Of a stretch of DNA of 64,000 bases, positions 34,270-45,427 are shown in pieces; position 1 is the stretch's first letter; the number at the start of each line of letters is the position of its first letter. The notes below the pieces were generated by a model, which saw only the letters and a program-made list of their open reading frames with translations, made no database searches and was not told the origin of the DNA. Position numbers and translations under genes: made by a program. This DNA comes from Nageia nagi (lineage: Eukaryota; Pinophyta). Location: positions 194,060,001 through 194,124,000 of the forward strand of contig JBITNC010000001.1 of NCBI GenBank assembly GCA_050084985.1, written 5' to 3'.

Positions 34270-35178
34270 ATCACTTTGGTTCATTTGTTTAAGCCTCTCT
34301 TTTGATGAAGTTGCCCTCAAGGGGGACAATTATTTTGATATGATGTCAACTTGATATAAAAGAATATATGATATCAACTTGCATACAGAAAAGCTACAAA
34401 AAAATAATAAGATCATAACATAAAGTTATATGAACCTATAAATTATCTTAGGATGGTAAAGTTGTCCTTGAAGGGGAGTGTCGTATGAATTCTTGAAGTT
34501 CTTATATACTTCACCTATATCATCTCTTAGGATGGTAAAGTTTTCCTTAAGGGGGAATGAAGTACAAATTCTTTTATTGTATAATCCTTTGATGTACACT
34601 ATTATACTGAGTTTTCCACATGTGAAGAACTTGTTTATGCACTTTGAGGTGTATGATGAACTTTATGTATATTATTTAATTAAACACGTGATGAACTGGT
34701 ATGTGCATCATGATAAACACATATTTTGTTTATATAATAAGTGACTATAGGTTTGCTTAGCATCTTTATGATGACTTATAGTGCAACATTTGATCAATTT
34801 ATGGATGGCATTGTTTAATGTTGAAATGAATGTATGATGCATCTAACTTATCTAGTTTATGAGCTGCTTGTAGCTTGCAAGTTTCTTTCAGAGATTGTAA
34901 GTTACTTCGGGTATGCAGGCTCATGAAGGCTCATCATGTCAACATATTGTTGTATAACTATTACTTGTAAATTATAACCATTTATGGTTGATTATTATTG
35001 TATTGTAAATCATTTCTTCAAATGGTTAAGTAGTTGAGTGTCTTTTATGATCTAAATTCTATTACTTTTCAAGATGTCAAGTTCTTATCTTCGATTTGTA
35101 TTTCTTATGGAGGAAAAGTCTCTTACACTCTCTTTCTATCTTCTCTTATCTCTATCCCAATAGTGCATTAAGAGAGAG
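34270..35178 (+). other. element D 3' UTR with repeated PPT-like motifs
   Basis: Three copies of a purine-tract phrase, GTTGCCCTCAAGGGGGAC (34310 region), GTTGTCCTTGAAGGGGAGTG (about 34461) and GTTTTCCTTAAGGGGGAATG (about 34539). The last two are in a 78-bp duplication starting TAGGATGGTAAAG. The end (34840-35178) is homologous to A's 3' UTR and finishes with AAGAGAGAG before the LTR. Confidence 0.65.
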
Positions 35179-35731
35179 TGCTACAACTTATAATGCATTA
35201 TTGTGTAAACAACTTAGGTATATTGGTCCTAATTAATTGAAAATCAAACAAACATATACAGCACCTAAGTTAGGAGGAAAAAGATTTGAAATATTTAGTG
35301 AATTAAGAAAAGGATGTATAAGAAAGGTAGTTGGAAGACTCTCCATCTACCATTCTCACTTAACATAGGAATATGTTTACTCTATGGATGATGGCATTCC
35401 CCGTGGGTAAAAAGATGAGCCAAAGATGTTTTTTTTACCTATAAATAGAGGGTATCCTTCATGTAAGACATACACTTGTAAAAGCATTATCATTTTACTA
35501 GTTTGTTTAGAGATCTAGGTTGATAGAAAGGTTGTAAGAGAGATCTTGAGAAGAAAAGTAATAGATTTAGATTCAACTAGATGTACTCTCTTATAGAGGA
35601 ACCACTATACTTCTTATGTGTCACTTTGTATGATTGATTATCGTTATCTTGAGAGTAAAATGTTATAATAAGTGTTAATTTGTTGGAGTATGCACAAGTG
35701 GTCTTAGTTAAGGAATCCTTCAATTCCTTCA
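35179..35731 (+). repeat. element D 3' LTR, complete
   Basis: 553 bp from TGCTACAACTT to AATTCCTTCA. TATA-like CCTATAAATAG at 35438-35448. Partner of the truncated 22547-22896. The last bases, AATTCCTTCA, are the same as the end of A's LTR. Confidence 0.88.
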
Positions 35732-35736
35732 AAAAC
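35732..35736. repeat. target-site duplication AAAAC (right copy), element D
   Basis: Identical to 22542-22546 at the other end of element D. Confidence 0.88.
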
Positions 35737-38034
35737 CACATAGGAATCATGAAACTTCATTCCTTCAACTTTGATTTTCCATCAATAAGATCATAGTTGC
35801 ACACCTAGTGCTTCAGTTAGATCTAACATTAACATTTCCAACAGATCCATTAAATCCATGGACAACCACAGATAAAATTAATAATCAGATGGAATGATTT
35901 CCTTTACAAAAAAGAATCCCGGTAAATATTTTGAAAGGATTGTTTGTTGGGTTTTGAAACTGATTTTCGCGCTCACAAAACATCCTTGAAAAGATCCTTT
36001 AAGCACGATGTGTGTACTTCCTGTAACCAAATTGTCCCTTGTCCAGCCAGGGGTTCCCTACTGTCACCAATAGCAAGTAGCAGACTCTAAGGTGTATCTG
36101 TTGGGCAGGAGTCTAATAAGTGGTTGTCTCCTATAGTCTGTACCCCAAAAACCACACAGAAATAACATCATCAAAAGCTAAAGAAATAGTGGCATGAAAA
36201 AACCCGTCAAGGACTCAGGAACATATCTCTCAAAATGGAAAACAAGCCTCACTAAATTTCAAAAGGATTTGAAAACAGGAAATTTCTTTCCATAATATGA
36301 TTTACCCAATTACTTTGATAATAAAGATATTACGGACTGAAATAGTGACTCTCTTCAAATTCTCAATAACAAGCATATTGTAATCTTTGTTACCAACTCA
36401 TCACTACCAAGTTTAGTTAACTTAAGAGAAGTTTGAGTCTAGAAAACTGTAAAAAATCACCCAATTAAGTTCATTGAAATTTGGCGCAAATTCATTTCAA
36501 GTTAGAAAATTAGACCATTCATTTATATCCATTAAAATTTGGAATTGTAGCACCAAAAAGAACACGTGACACTCGGTATTGCTGTTCAATGAAGTAGAAA
36601 ACGGGAAAACAATATTCCATGCAAGAGATAGAGAAAAGAAATCAGAGAACATTGAAATCTATTGAAGTTATCAAGCACTTTACTCGCTTTTTATTTCTTG
36701 AAATTCATGCCCTGCTTGAGTTTTTTATATAAGACCTAACACTTTCTAAAATTCAAGCTTGATGTACTCAAAAACAAACATGAATCTAATAATTTACGTT
36801 GTAATTAGCTAGTAACATAAACAATAGCAGGGGCCTAGTGAGCCTAGCTACTACTAGGAAACACTTCTGTAAAATGTGTAGCTGGAATTAAAGTTTCTAC
36901 TTTCAATTTCTGATCCTCTGAATGACATATGATGTTTATAGTTTACAGAAGGTCATAAGGATATTAGACGTAGTTAGCTTTTTCATAGCATTGTAAAATT
37001 GTGGTCCTTAAAATATGTTTATGTTATTAATTTTGGTTCTTTTGGAATATCATGTTCTTTATATGTTAGAGACAGGATCATCCAGGCACAAGAAGATCTG
37101 GGGACAACACATACGGCAAAATTAACCGAGAGAGAGTGAACATGTACAGCTTGATAATATGATTCTTCATAAGTGGTTACACATATAAGCATGTGTTGTT
37201 GGATACCATATATGGCATATGCACATAAGCCATCACCCAACTTGTGGGTAGGCAGATATTTACTCATGACAATATAATTACACTTGGAAATCACATGTTG
37301 AAAATAAAAATGTGCTGCAAGGTGTAAACACCAATTGTTTTTAATAGATACTTGGTTCGTAGCCTTGTAAAAGTCATGAAATCCGTGGAGGTTTATGGGG
37401 TGTTGTCCTTGGAATCCCACTACAGTATTTGAAAGGTCAAAGGATAAGGTCGCATAAAGCCCATGCAAGCTGCACTGCGGCTGAGAATACTGATACACCT
37501 GGATCACAGGAAGGGGAGAGAGGGTTAGTTTGCTGCAAGCTTTCATGGAACTCCTCCCTTTCCTTGACCCAATTCATGGCAACTTGACAAAATAGGATTT
37601 ATCTTACAAGGTTAATATTAAAAAGGCAATTGTTTAACTGAGGTTGGGTGGTGTTTAATTTAGACGAAGTTCAAACAACTAGAACTTAATGTGTAAATGG
37701 AAAACTTTGTCCCAGAAAGAATCATCTCATATGCCTTAATCAATTAATTATTTAGACTTCATGAATTACAACACCAGGGATACACAGATGAATAAATAGC
37801 ATTAGAAAGATCTAAGCATAGCGTATCTGTAGGCCAACATTATGAATGCAACCCGAATATTATACATTATACTAATGTTCATTGTTTATACAAGAATGGG
37901 AGTGAAGGTTAGGCTTGTCATTTTAGTCTCTAAAATCAAACATAAATAAATCATAATTATTTATTCAAGTACCATATTCAAGCAGCAAGTAAAATACCAA
38001 AATATGAAGGTTCTTCAGAGATGTGAAGAAAAAA
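35737..38034. other. LSM7 intron 4, unique part
   Basis: No gene supported. A 175-codon minus-strand open frame (37546-37019) has no motif I know and is most likely chance, though it is long for this composition. Confidence 0.4.
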
Positions 38035-38039
38035 CTTAC

Positions 38040-38092
38040 AATTAGACCAAGGGGCCTTGTCTGATCAGTAGTCTTGAGAGGGTCATCTTGAT
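38040..38092 (-). CDS. LSM7: LSM7 exon 4
   Basis: 53 bp on the minus strand between acceptor TCCTGCAG and donor GTAAGT. With the last base of exon 3 it encodes DQDDPLKTTDQTRPLGLI, the linker and start of the Sm2 motif of LSM7. Phases fit both neighbours. No damage. Confidence 0.95.
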
Positions 38093-38861
38093 CTGCAGGA
38101 TAAGAAAAAATCAATTTATAAACTTATATCAACTAAAAATACATTGAACCACAAAAAAATATGTCATGTTTATTGCATTATGTCATTACCAGTACAACAT
38201 GGACCACCTTAGCAGCAAACAGACTGATTCCAACATATGACATTAGAACTATATCCAACATATGTTATTTTTTTGTACTACTACAGTACTACTTAATGAC
38301 AGTTATCATTTTGTATTCTGACTCAGACCAAAAATCAAATGGTATATTTTGATTGTAGAATGCTGGTAAAATGAATATTTATCTAGTCCGTAGCTAGATC
38401 GTGACATATCTAGTCAAAAGTTGATCATTTGACTAAATCTTTTAACAACACTATGATGTGTGCTTGTATGGACAGCAAGGGGACATTACAAGAATGTGCA
38501 AAAATGAAAACTACAAAACCAAAAACATGATGAATGTTGTCCACCATGCTAAGAAAATGAAAATTTAACCACAGGAGGGAAAGAAATTACATCTTATATG
38601 CAAAGCCAGTTACGTGATTGTGATTCGCACCAGTTAAGGTAAGAAAATTTCAAATGCTAAAGTAGTTATTCTCTGCCTCATGGAACAATGTGTATAGTCT
38701 CATGAAAAATTCTTTAGTTCTTAATAAACTATAATGTACAAATCAAAGCCAAACTTGAACCATAAGTGCAGCCAGAGTGGTTTCTGTCAACAATGGCAGT
38801 CTCAACAAAAAAGCTTAAACAAGCATATTTATTTATGTTTGAATAAAGTACTAAGAAACAC
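38093..38861 (-). other. LSM7: LSM7 intron 3, 769 bp
   Basis: Donor GTGTTT after AAGAG, acceptor CTGCAG. The only ordinary-sized intron of the gene, with no transposon recognised. Confidence 0.88.
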
Positions 38862-38933
38862 CTCTTAGAAATTCAATTGCTTCATCCAGCACAAGATTTA
38901 GTAGCTGATCATAGCCTTTCAATGTCCCTGTAA
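38862..38933 (-). CDS. LSM7: LSM7 exon 3
   Basis: 72 bp on the minus strand after acceptor CAATTCAG. It encodes TGTLKGYDQLLNLVLDEAIE and then FLR. This is the core of the Sm1 motif, including the G-x-D-x-x-x-N-L-V-L signature with the RNA-contacting D and N (YDQLLNLVLD). It begins with two bases completing a Val codon from exon 2 and ends with one base of the Asp codon finished in exon 4. Confidence 0.95.
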
Positions 38934-40510
38934 CTGAATTGATAAAAAAAACAATCTGTTAGTAAAATAGCCATTGAATTTATAACAATTTAGTTCAAGT
39001 GATTATTTAATGCACAAGATAACTCTGTTTGTTGTTCCACATTTGCATCCATGAAAAATTTCGGAGTCACCTGTTAAAACATTTCATTGAACAAAAACAC
39101 AGATCTTTACTGGCACAAGTCTAGTCAAAGGATGCCAAACACAACGATGCATCACTGAACTATTTAATGATGGGTGAAGGTAAAAATGTACACTTATAGG
39201 TATACCGGCTTGGCTGCAACATAACAATAACCTTTATCATTTCATTTGGATGCACATCACTTCTGAATATTAAAAACTATGAATATGACCCAACATTGAT
39301 GCCCATAAAAATTTCAATATTAAAACAAAAAGTATTGATCCTTTAAATAGAATAACAACATAAAAAATATCACTTCTGAATATTAAATAATAAGGATGTG
39401 ACCCAATTTCATACATCATTTCGCTGCAAAATTCATCCTGTAGTTTTTGGAAATGGTTACGTTGAATAGAACTAGAGGCAACACAATCAATCTGCAAGTA
39501 CATCCGTCTCCTACTCTTAAAAAATATCCTTTTCATGGACAAATAGATACAAGATCACTTGGCAAATATATAGATACAAGATCACTTGGCAAATATATCA
39601 CCCGCCACACAAATAATACAAAGCCAATGTAGATCCTACCGGAGATAATCCTTTTCCTTTACATGTGCCAATGATAATTGCTACAAACTCAGATCTCAAC
39701 TATTAATATTAAAAAGAATTATAGCATGAAAATTGTGCCAAAAGAAACATACATTTTAAAAAAATACAAATGCATATATGAAGTGCAAAATATAAAATAA
39801 TTTCACTAGTAATGACCATAGACGGAAAAATCGCAATAAATCGTGATCCTCTGCCAGTCTGAAAATCGCCTATGGACTCACGAATGAGTCTCCACAAGTT
39901 CTACCTAAGAAACTCGTGGCTAAAATCACAAGTTATAAGAAACTCATGGATGCAAAAAACAAAATGTTAAAAAAAAAAGTCAGAAATTCACACCGTCGGG
40001 GCTAAGTAGAAAAAAAAAAATTGTTTTTGGTCATTTTGTTCCATTTCTCTATGAAAGTTTGCATTTTGAGAATTTCAAGTTTCTCCATCAATGTCTTTTC
40101 ACCACAGATTTCAAGCTTTCCACCAAGGATTTTAAATGATTTAGCGATTCAACCAAGAGTTTTCGGTTTTCATTGCAAGTTTTACAATGTAGGGTTCTTG
40201 ATTTTTTTCTAAAGAAAATTATTTTCTTTGTTTATAGTGTGCCCGTATTTGAAATGGCTTTTTTTTGTGTTCGTATCTTGTAGATTTACTAAAACAATTG
40301 GTTAGGGTTTTATATATTTTTTATCAATTTTTTTTTTATTTTCACTTTCTTGTTTTAAGTTGATTAACATTTTCCATTATTGGTTTATAGTTATACTGTA
40401 CTTTGTATATAAAGTAAAAAATAGGTTTTTTTTATTTTTCTAAGCAAAATTATTATTTTTCCCTGTTGTTTTTGGTTTGCAGGTATCTCAAATGGTTTTT
40501 TTGTTTGTAG
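38934..40510. other. intron sequence with a 31-bp tandem duplication
   Basis: At about 39540-39600 the phrase ATAGATACAAGATCACTTGG plus CAAATAT is repeated in tandem. Otherwise AT-rich without genes. The last 500 bp may belong to the hAT that follows. Confidence 0.5.
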
Positions 40511-41950
40511 ATGACTTCCAAAGATGACGGTCGTTCATCTCCATTACTAGGGAAGGATCTTATTGGAAGTATGGGAAGAATGGTATTCTTCCAAACTAGG
40601 TTATTTGTAGCTACTAGAAGAAAAGTTATAGGGGTGGTATTCATAGTTTCAAATACCATTGTGCGAGGATAACTAGCCAAGATGTTGGGCTTTGCAATGT
40701 TGTGGACCATGGTCAGTCATGAGATACAAGCACTATTTTGTTGATTGTTCCAAGGTAGAGAGAAGAAGATAGAGAAAAAAAGTACCAAGGTTGCAATTAA
40801 AGCTAGGCTTGGGAACTTTGGGTTCGATGATCCCACGCCTCATGACTTAGTATCAACATCAGAGTCTATTCTTGGCCGACATGTTTGATCTATGATGATG
40901 ATACTACAAAGAGGTACAATGTAGCAAAGGGTTCTTTGTTCCTCATGGAAAGGCACAACCTTCTTTTAACACTACAACGACTGCAAATTGTTGGTCCTAG
41001 TACAACATTCCCTTTAACGTTGTAAATAGTCCTAATTGGGATGCCATGGTGATGGTATTCACCACAATTAGAATAGGGATGAAACCCCCTACCGCAATGG
41101 ATTTGAGTGGTCCTTTGCTTGAGGATGCAATTGCCGCCAACATACACACTATATTAGCTGAGCAAAGGAAGGTTTGGCACAAACATGGATGCAATATTTT
41201 ATTAGATGGGTTGACAGATGCAAGGAATCACACACTTATCAACTTCATGGTGGCTTCAAGTGGATCAATGATCTTCTCGAAGATGGTCTTCTTGAAGTTG
41301 GTTGATGCATCCAATATAGTCAAAAATACACAATTGCTTTTCAGATTGTTGGAGGAGGTGGTGGCAGAAGTGGGTGTGGAGAATTTGTCCAACTAGCGAC
41401 AAACAATGCTACAACATATATAGCTACAAAGAGACTTCTTCAAGAGAAGTACCCCACTTTATTTTGGAGCATGTGTGCAACTCATTGCATGGACCTCGCG
41501 CTTGAGGGCATTCATAAGCTCTCATGGATTAAAAGTACAATTGAAGAAACAAAAAATATTACAAACTTTTTCTATAACCACACATGGGTGCCTAATTTGA
41601 TGACAAAGCACATTGTTGGTAAGAAGATTATTCGCCCAAGAATCACTCAAGTTGCATCCAATTTTATTGCATTACAAAGCCTTTCAGATGCAAAAGTTCC
41701 TCTTAAGAGGATGTTTGTTAGAGAGCTGTGAATGAGATCTACTTTTCACCACAAGGAGGATGACGAGAGGGTCATCAAGATAGTTTTTTTATGACTAAAT
41801 GTGTCCAATTACATTTTTTTAATTTTCTATTTTCGTATTCTTAAATTTAAATTTGTAAAACTAAATTATTCCTGGATGTGACATTGGCTCATAGGGGTGA
41901 TATCTTGCTTGAGTAGCGCATCGTTGGGCTTTTTGGCATTTAGTGTGACT
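40511..41950 (+). pseudogene. hAT transposase 1, broken
   Basis: Plus-strand hAT (DUF659-type) transposase in several frames. A BED-type zinc finger region with Trp, paired Cys and the IHSFKYHCAR end is encoded around 40560-40680 across a frameshift. The DUF659 core follows: GCNILLDGLTDARNHTLINF (Trp of the usual DGWTD changed to Leu), KLVDASNIVKNTQLLFRLLE, then CATHCMDLALEGIHKLSWIK and FFYNHTWVPNLMTK to 41731. The C-terminal dimerisation part is not recognisable. TIRs not found. hAT enzymes catalyse cut-and-paste transposition with 8-bp duplications. Confidence 0.85.
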
Positions 41951-43139
41951 TGTTTGATGCCCTAGATCAATTCATGGCATGCCTAAGAGCATCATTTGAT
42001 GTTTATTTTATATTTGCTTGCCTAATTACCACATTGAGAATACTTGAATTTTACAGGTTGTATAGTTTTGACAAAATGTTGATCTTCCTTCCATAATTAG
42101 TGTTGTCATAGCATATCTTCAAAACCATTTTGAAGCCTCTGAATATTGTTGGTGAAAAGTTGGCACTCTCGACAAGGAAAAAAGAGTCTACAGGAAAACG
42201 AAGGTACAGGAATATGTACAAGTGAATGGAAGAGGAGTTTCATCCCATGAAAATTATCAAGAGAAATATATGCAATATTATACCTTTAACAAGTCATTTG
42301 TGAGCACCATAGAGGTATAAGTATTGCATATGTCCTTTCAAATCATTTCCCTTAGTAGAACTTGGGAGAAACAGAATAAGAAGCTACAAGATATAACACT
42401 GGTATTGCTTGCGCTCTTTAGGAAACATGGTAGACAAAATAAGTGGACGGAATGAAGAAAAAGGAAAGAATGGATTTAGATATGAACATTTGTGGAAAGA
42501 AATCCGTATATTCATATAGGCCAGCAGAACTATTAAGGACTAAGATATTAATAAGCTCTTATGGTATATTACGATGTGTTGCGTCTTGCAGATTGGTTCT
42601 GACTCCTGAGCAAAGATCTCAAATCCAGTTAATTCTTCCCTTTCAACATTAGTCTTTTCAACAAGAATGTATGGGTGATAAGGTCCAGAAAAACTATTTT
42701 CAAAATAAAAGTACAATGTCTGCAACAAGTTCTTAGTTATCAAGTACTCGGGTGGACCCACTTTCCATATTTTTAGTACCATGTGTACCAGATTGTTCTT
42801 AAACTCATTGAGTTGTCTTACTGAAAGTTTTAAGTTCCTCTTTATGTAAGCAAAGAAGGAAAAAGGATAATGCAGCAGATATGAAAGGAGTATCATAAGG
42901 AAATTTTGCATAATGTCTTCAACTGTCTCATTTGTATCTCCTGCAAACTGATCTCTAGTCATAATGTTGAATCAAAATTTATTCAATGTTTGCTACAGGG
43001 TCTTGTCACTTAGAACTTTGAGTTGGGCTCTTATTATTTTTGCCTAAGATTGTACTTTGTCCTTAAGCTCCTTGTTCTTTTGTTATGTAGAAAATTTAAA
43101 AACAAACTATATACATAATACAACACACAAAGGAGAAAC
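41951..43139. other. unassigned, partly gypsy F 3' region
   Basis: A 140-codon minus-strand open frame (42962-42540) lies downstream of F's integrase. It has no motif I recognise but could be extra coding or 3' sequence of that element. The rest is AT-rich. Confidence 0.35.
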
Positions 43140-44160
43140 CAATCACGCGAATAAAGATTCAAGTGAATTCCATTCACTGGAATAGTAAGCTCTCGGGTAC
43201 CCACCAAGTCTTTCAGTCTGTGTGCATTATGCTCTAAGGTTTCAAATATGATGTACAGGCCGCTCCAACAAGAATCAGACTTCTAATGTTTTCCTGGCTT
43301 TGCACGGTCCACATCCCACTTCAAGATAACGTCTATTTCTCAGAAAGCAATAGAAGATAATGTCTTGTTCTCACTGCAATAACTGATTCATACATACCTG
43401 GAACGAGTCCTACTCCAGTTGATCAAATTCCTACTGCAATAACTGATTCATACATACCCGGAATAAGTCCTACTCCAGTTGATCAAATTCCTACTACAAT
43501 AACTGATTCATACATACCCGGAATGAGTCCCACTCCAGTTGATCAAATTCCTGCAACATTTTCATCACCAGAATTTCCAGATGAATTGGCAGCATTGGGC
43601 TTTTACCGTATACTAAGGCATAGGTAGATGTTTTGATAGCAGCTTTGATGTCGATTTGTCTGCCCATAAAGCCAAGTCTAACTTATTGTGCCACTGTCTT
43701 TGATTGCCCTCAATCATCCAGCTTATTATCCTTTTGAGAATCTTGTTTGGTGGATTCAGCTATTCCGTTGCCCTATGGATAATAATTTGATAAGGCTCTC
43801 CAATAAATACCATATTCTGCAATAAACTCAGAGATCTTTTCTCCTAGAAATGTTGGGCCATTTTCCGAAATTATTAGGAATCTCAAAATGAGTAAATAGC
43901 ATTTGCAAAAGCGTAATTATTGTTTCTTGATCAGCATTTCGTGTTGGGATTGCTTCAACCCATCTGGTGAAATAGTTTGTAACAATCAATATGAATTTGT
44001 GACCAGCTTATGAATTTGGGTTTATAACCCAATTGAAATCAAAGCCTCATTGTTGAAAAGGTTCTTCAACAATAACCAGTTTTAACGGCATAGGAGCATT
44101 TCTTATTTTGCCAACAAATTTGTTATATTTTATACATTGTCTACACCTCTCAAAAACTTG
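43140..44160 (-). pseudogene. gypsy F integrase
   Basis: Read on the minus strand: CKRC/CXXC-like CRQC then YNKFVGKIRNAPMPLK. Next VTNYFTRWVEAIPTRNADQE (first Asp of the usual DYFTKWVEA changed to Asn), NGPTFLGEKI-like text, a decayed QGNG-E region and LDLALWADKSTSKLLSK. The C-terminal LKWDVDRAKPGKH...SGLYII motif near 43330-43230 is the gypsy integrase GPY/F module. Stops interrupt it repeatedly. Confidence 0.82.
43377..43556 (-). repeat. three tandem 60-bp units inside gypsy integrase
   Basis: The unit starting CAATAACTGATTCATACATA recurs at 43377, 43437 and 43497 (period exactly 60), differing at a few bases. On the minus strand each unit encodes EFDQLE-DSF-VCMNQLLQ, a piece of the integrase region after LEF, so the triplication is in frame (20 codons). 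The plus-strand reading is also open but is antisense. Confidence 0.85.
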
Positions 44161-44876
44161 TCAAAGATGACAGAAGTGGTATTCTCTGCTTTTAGAAAAC
44201 ACAATCATATCTTCTAAATAAACCAATAAGCTCTTATTCAACAAACCTGCAAAGGCATGGTCCATGGCTCTTTAAAAGGTAGCTTTGGCATTTGATAAAC
44301 CAAATGGCATCCTTTGAAAAAAGAATGTTCCACATTTAATGGTGAAGGTTGTTTTGAATTGATCTTCATCTTTTACCTGAATCTGAATAAATCCAAAAAA
44401 TCCATCAATCATAGAATAATAGTTAGCCCCTGAAACAATATACAAAACTTGCTTCATTGGAGGCAAAGGATAATTATCCTTTAAAGATACCCTGTGAAGA
44501 TTCTTGAAATAAACACAATCTAATATCACCATTCTTTTTTCTAATAGGAAGCAGATTTGCCACCCAAGTGGACTGTTTGATTGGATATATGATTTTCCCA
44601 TATAAAATAGCTTTAACAACTCTTGCTTCATAGCTTCTTCAATTATGGGATTTACTAATCGTTGCTTTTGTCAAAATGGTTTTGCATCAAAGAATAACTT
44701 AATGGTATGTTACATTATGTCTTTATCATATACCTTAAGTTGATCATAGCTCCATGCAATGATATCTGAATATTCATGACACATCTCAATCAATCTTTTC
44801 TCCTCTTGCAAAGAGCATTCATTTCTAATCTTTATCATTTTGTTAGGAGCAAAATAAGCTTCCTTGTAGGATTCTT
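44161..44876 (-). pseudogene. gypsy F reverse transcriptase
   Basis: Minus-strand RT of Ty3/gypsy type. Upstream SDIIAWSYDQLKVYDKDIM and the open block 44631-44272 with LHRVSLKDNYPLPPMKQVL, SMIDGFFGFIQIQVKDEDQF, KTTFTIKCGTFFFQRMPFGL and SNAKATF. It is followed by FAGLLNKSLLVYLEDMIVF, in which the catalytic YLDD appears as YLED. The sequence then runs straight into the integrase zinc region at about 44160, so thumb, connection and RNase H are deleted. Confidence 0.88.
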
Positions 44877-45427
44877 CAGTGTTCCACGAGGACGCATTCC
44901 TCCTCCTAGAGGAGGTGTTCCCATATTTTGAGAACCTAGGAACAATTGGGGAAACATTTCCCAGTTGTTCCTTTCATAAGGAATGGTTGGATAGATGTTC
45001 CCAAAATATCTCCCAGGGTCAGGGAATCCTCGATTTGGGACCATCCCTAGAACAAGATAGGGAACATTCGGCATTCCTTGACCATTCACGGCAACGTTCA
45101 GCATTCCCCCTTGAATATGGGCAAATTTAGACAAAAAAACAACAACATTTGACTTAAAAAAAAACTTCAAGTGCATGGGATGGTAGCCACCAATGTTCCC
45201 ACCCTGTCTAACTCTAAAAGCATCTTATAAACTCCATCCAAAACTGATTTTGTAAATCACTTTTCATTATGTGCAGCTAAAAAAGAAAAAAAATAACAGT
45301 TAGAAGAAAAAGACAGCAGTGAGGAGAAATAGAGCAAGGAGGAGGAAAAACACACCAATATAGAGGACAGTAGCCAAGAAGAAGAAGAAAATTACAAGCA
45401 CAATCGAAGGTTTTTCTATTTATCTAC

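Larger units (their letters stand above)
22547..35731 (+). mobile_element. copia-related element D, 13.2 kb, no gag/pol seen
   Basis: Plus-strand LTR element defined by homologous LTRs at both ends and a matching AAAAC duplication. Its 3' untranslated end (about 34270-35178) is homologous to the 3' UTR of copia element A, including PPT-like phrases. No gag, protease, integrase, RT or RNase H was recognised in 28702-34270, so it is either a large non-autonomous derivative (LARD-like) or has lost its genes by deletion. Its 5' LTR is cut short and joined to element C. The PBS is lost. The LTRs differ by roughly a tenth of positions by eye, so it is older than A. Confidence 0.8.
21341..38039 (-). 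other. LSM7: LSM7 intron 4, about 16.7 kb
   Basis: The donor GTAAGT (38039-38034, minus) and the acceptor GACAG at 21345-21341 are both canonical. The intron is inflated mainly by element D with C inside it (22547-35731). Flanking unique parts are 21341-22541 and 35737-38039, where I see no other gene. Confidence 0.9.

Noticed and set aside
37019-37546. 175-codon minus-strand open frame in LSM7 intron 4
   Set aside because: Long for the composition but no family recognised, no splice logic and no repeat elsewhere in the window; not enough to call a gene.
21341-38039. LSM7 as a processed pseudogene
   Set aside because: Exons are separated by introns with canonical borders and compatible phases, and the coding sequence has no stop, which argues for a real intron-bearing gene.
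42540-42962. 140-codon minus-strand open frame
   Set aside because: Could be 3' coding sequence of gypsy F but no motif supports it, so it is noted only as unassigned sequence.
43377-43640. Plus-strand frame with 20-residue repeats (AITDSYIPG...)
   Set aside because: It is the antisense of the gypsy integrase C-terminal region; the minus strand explains the sequence.
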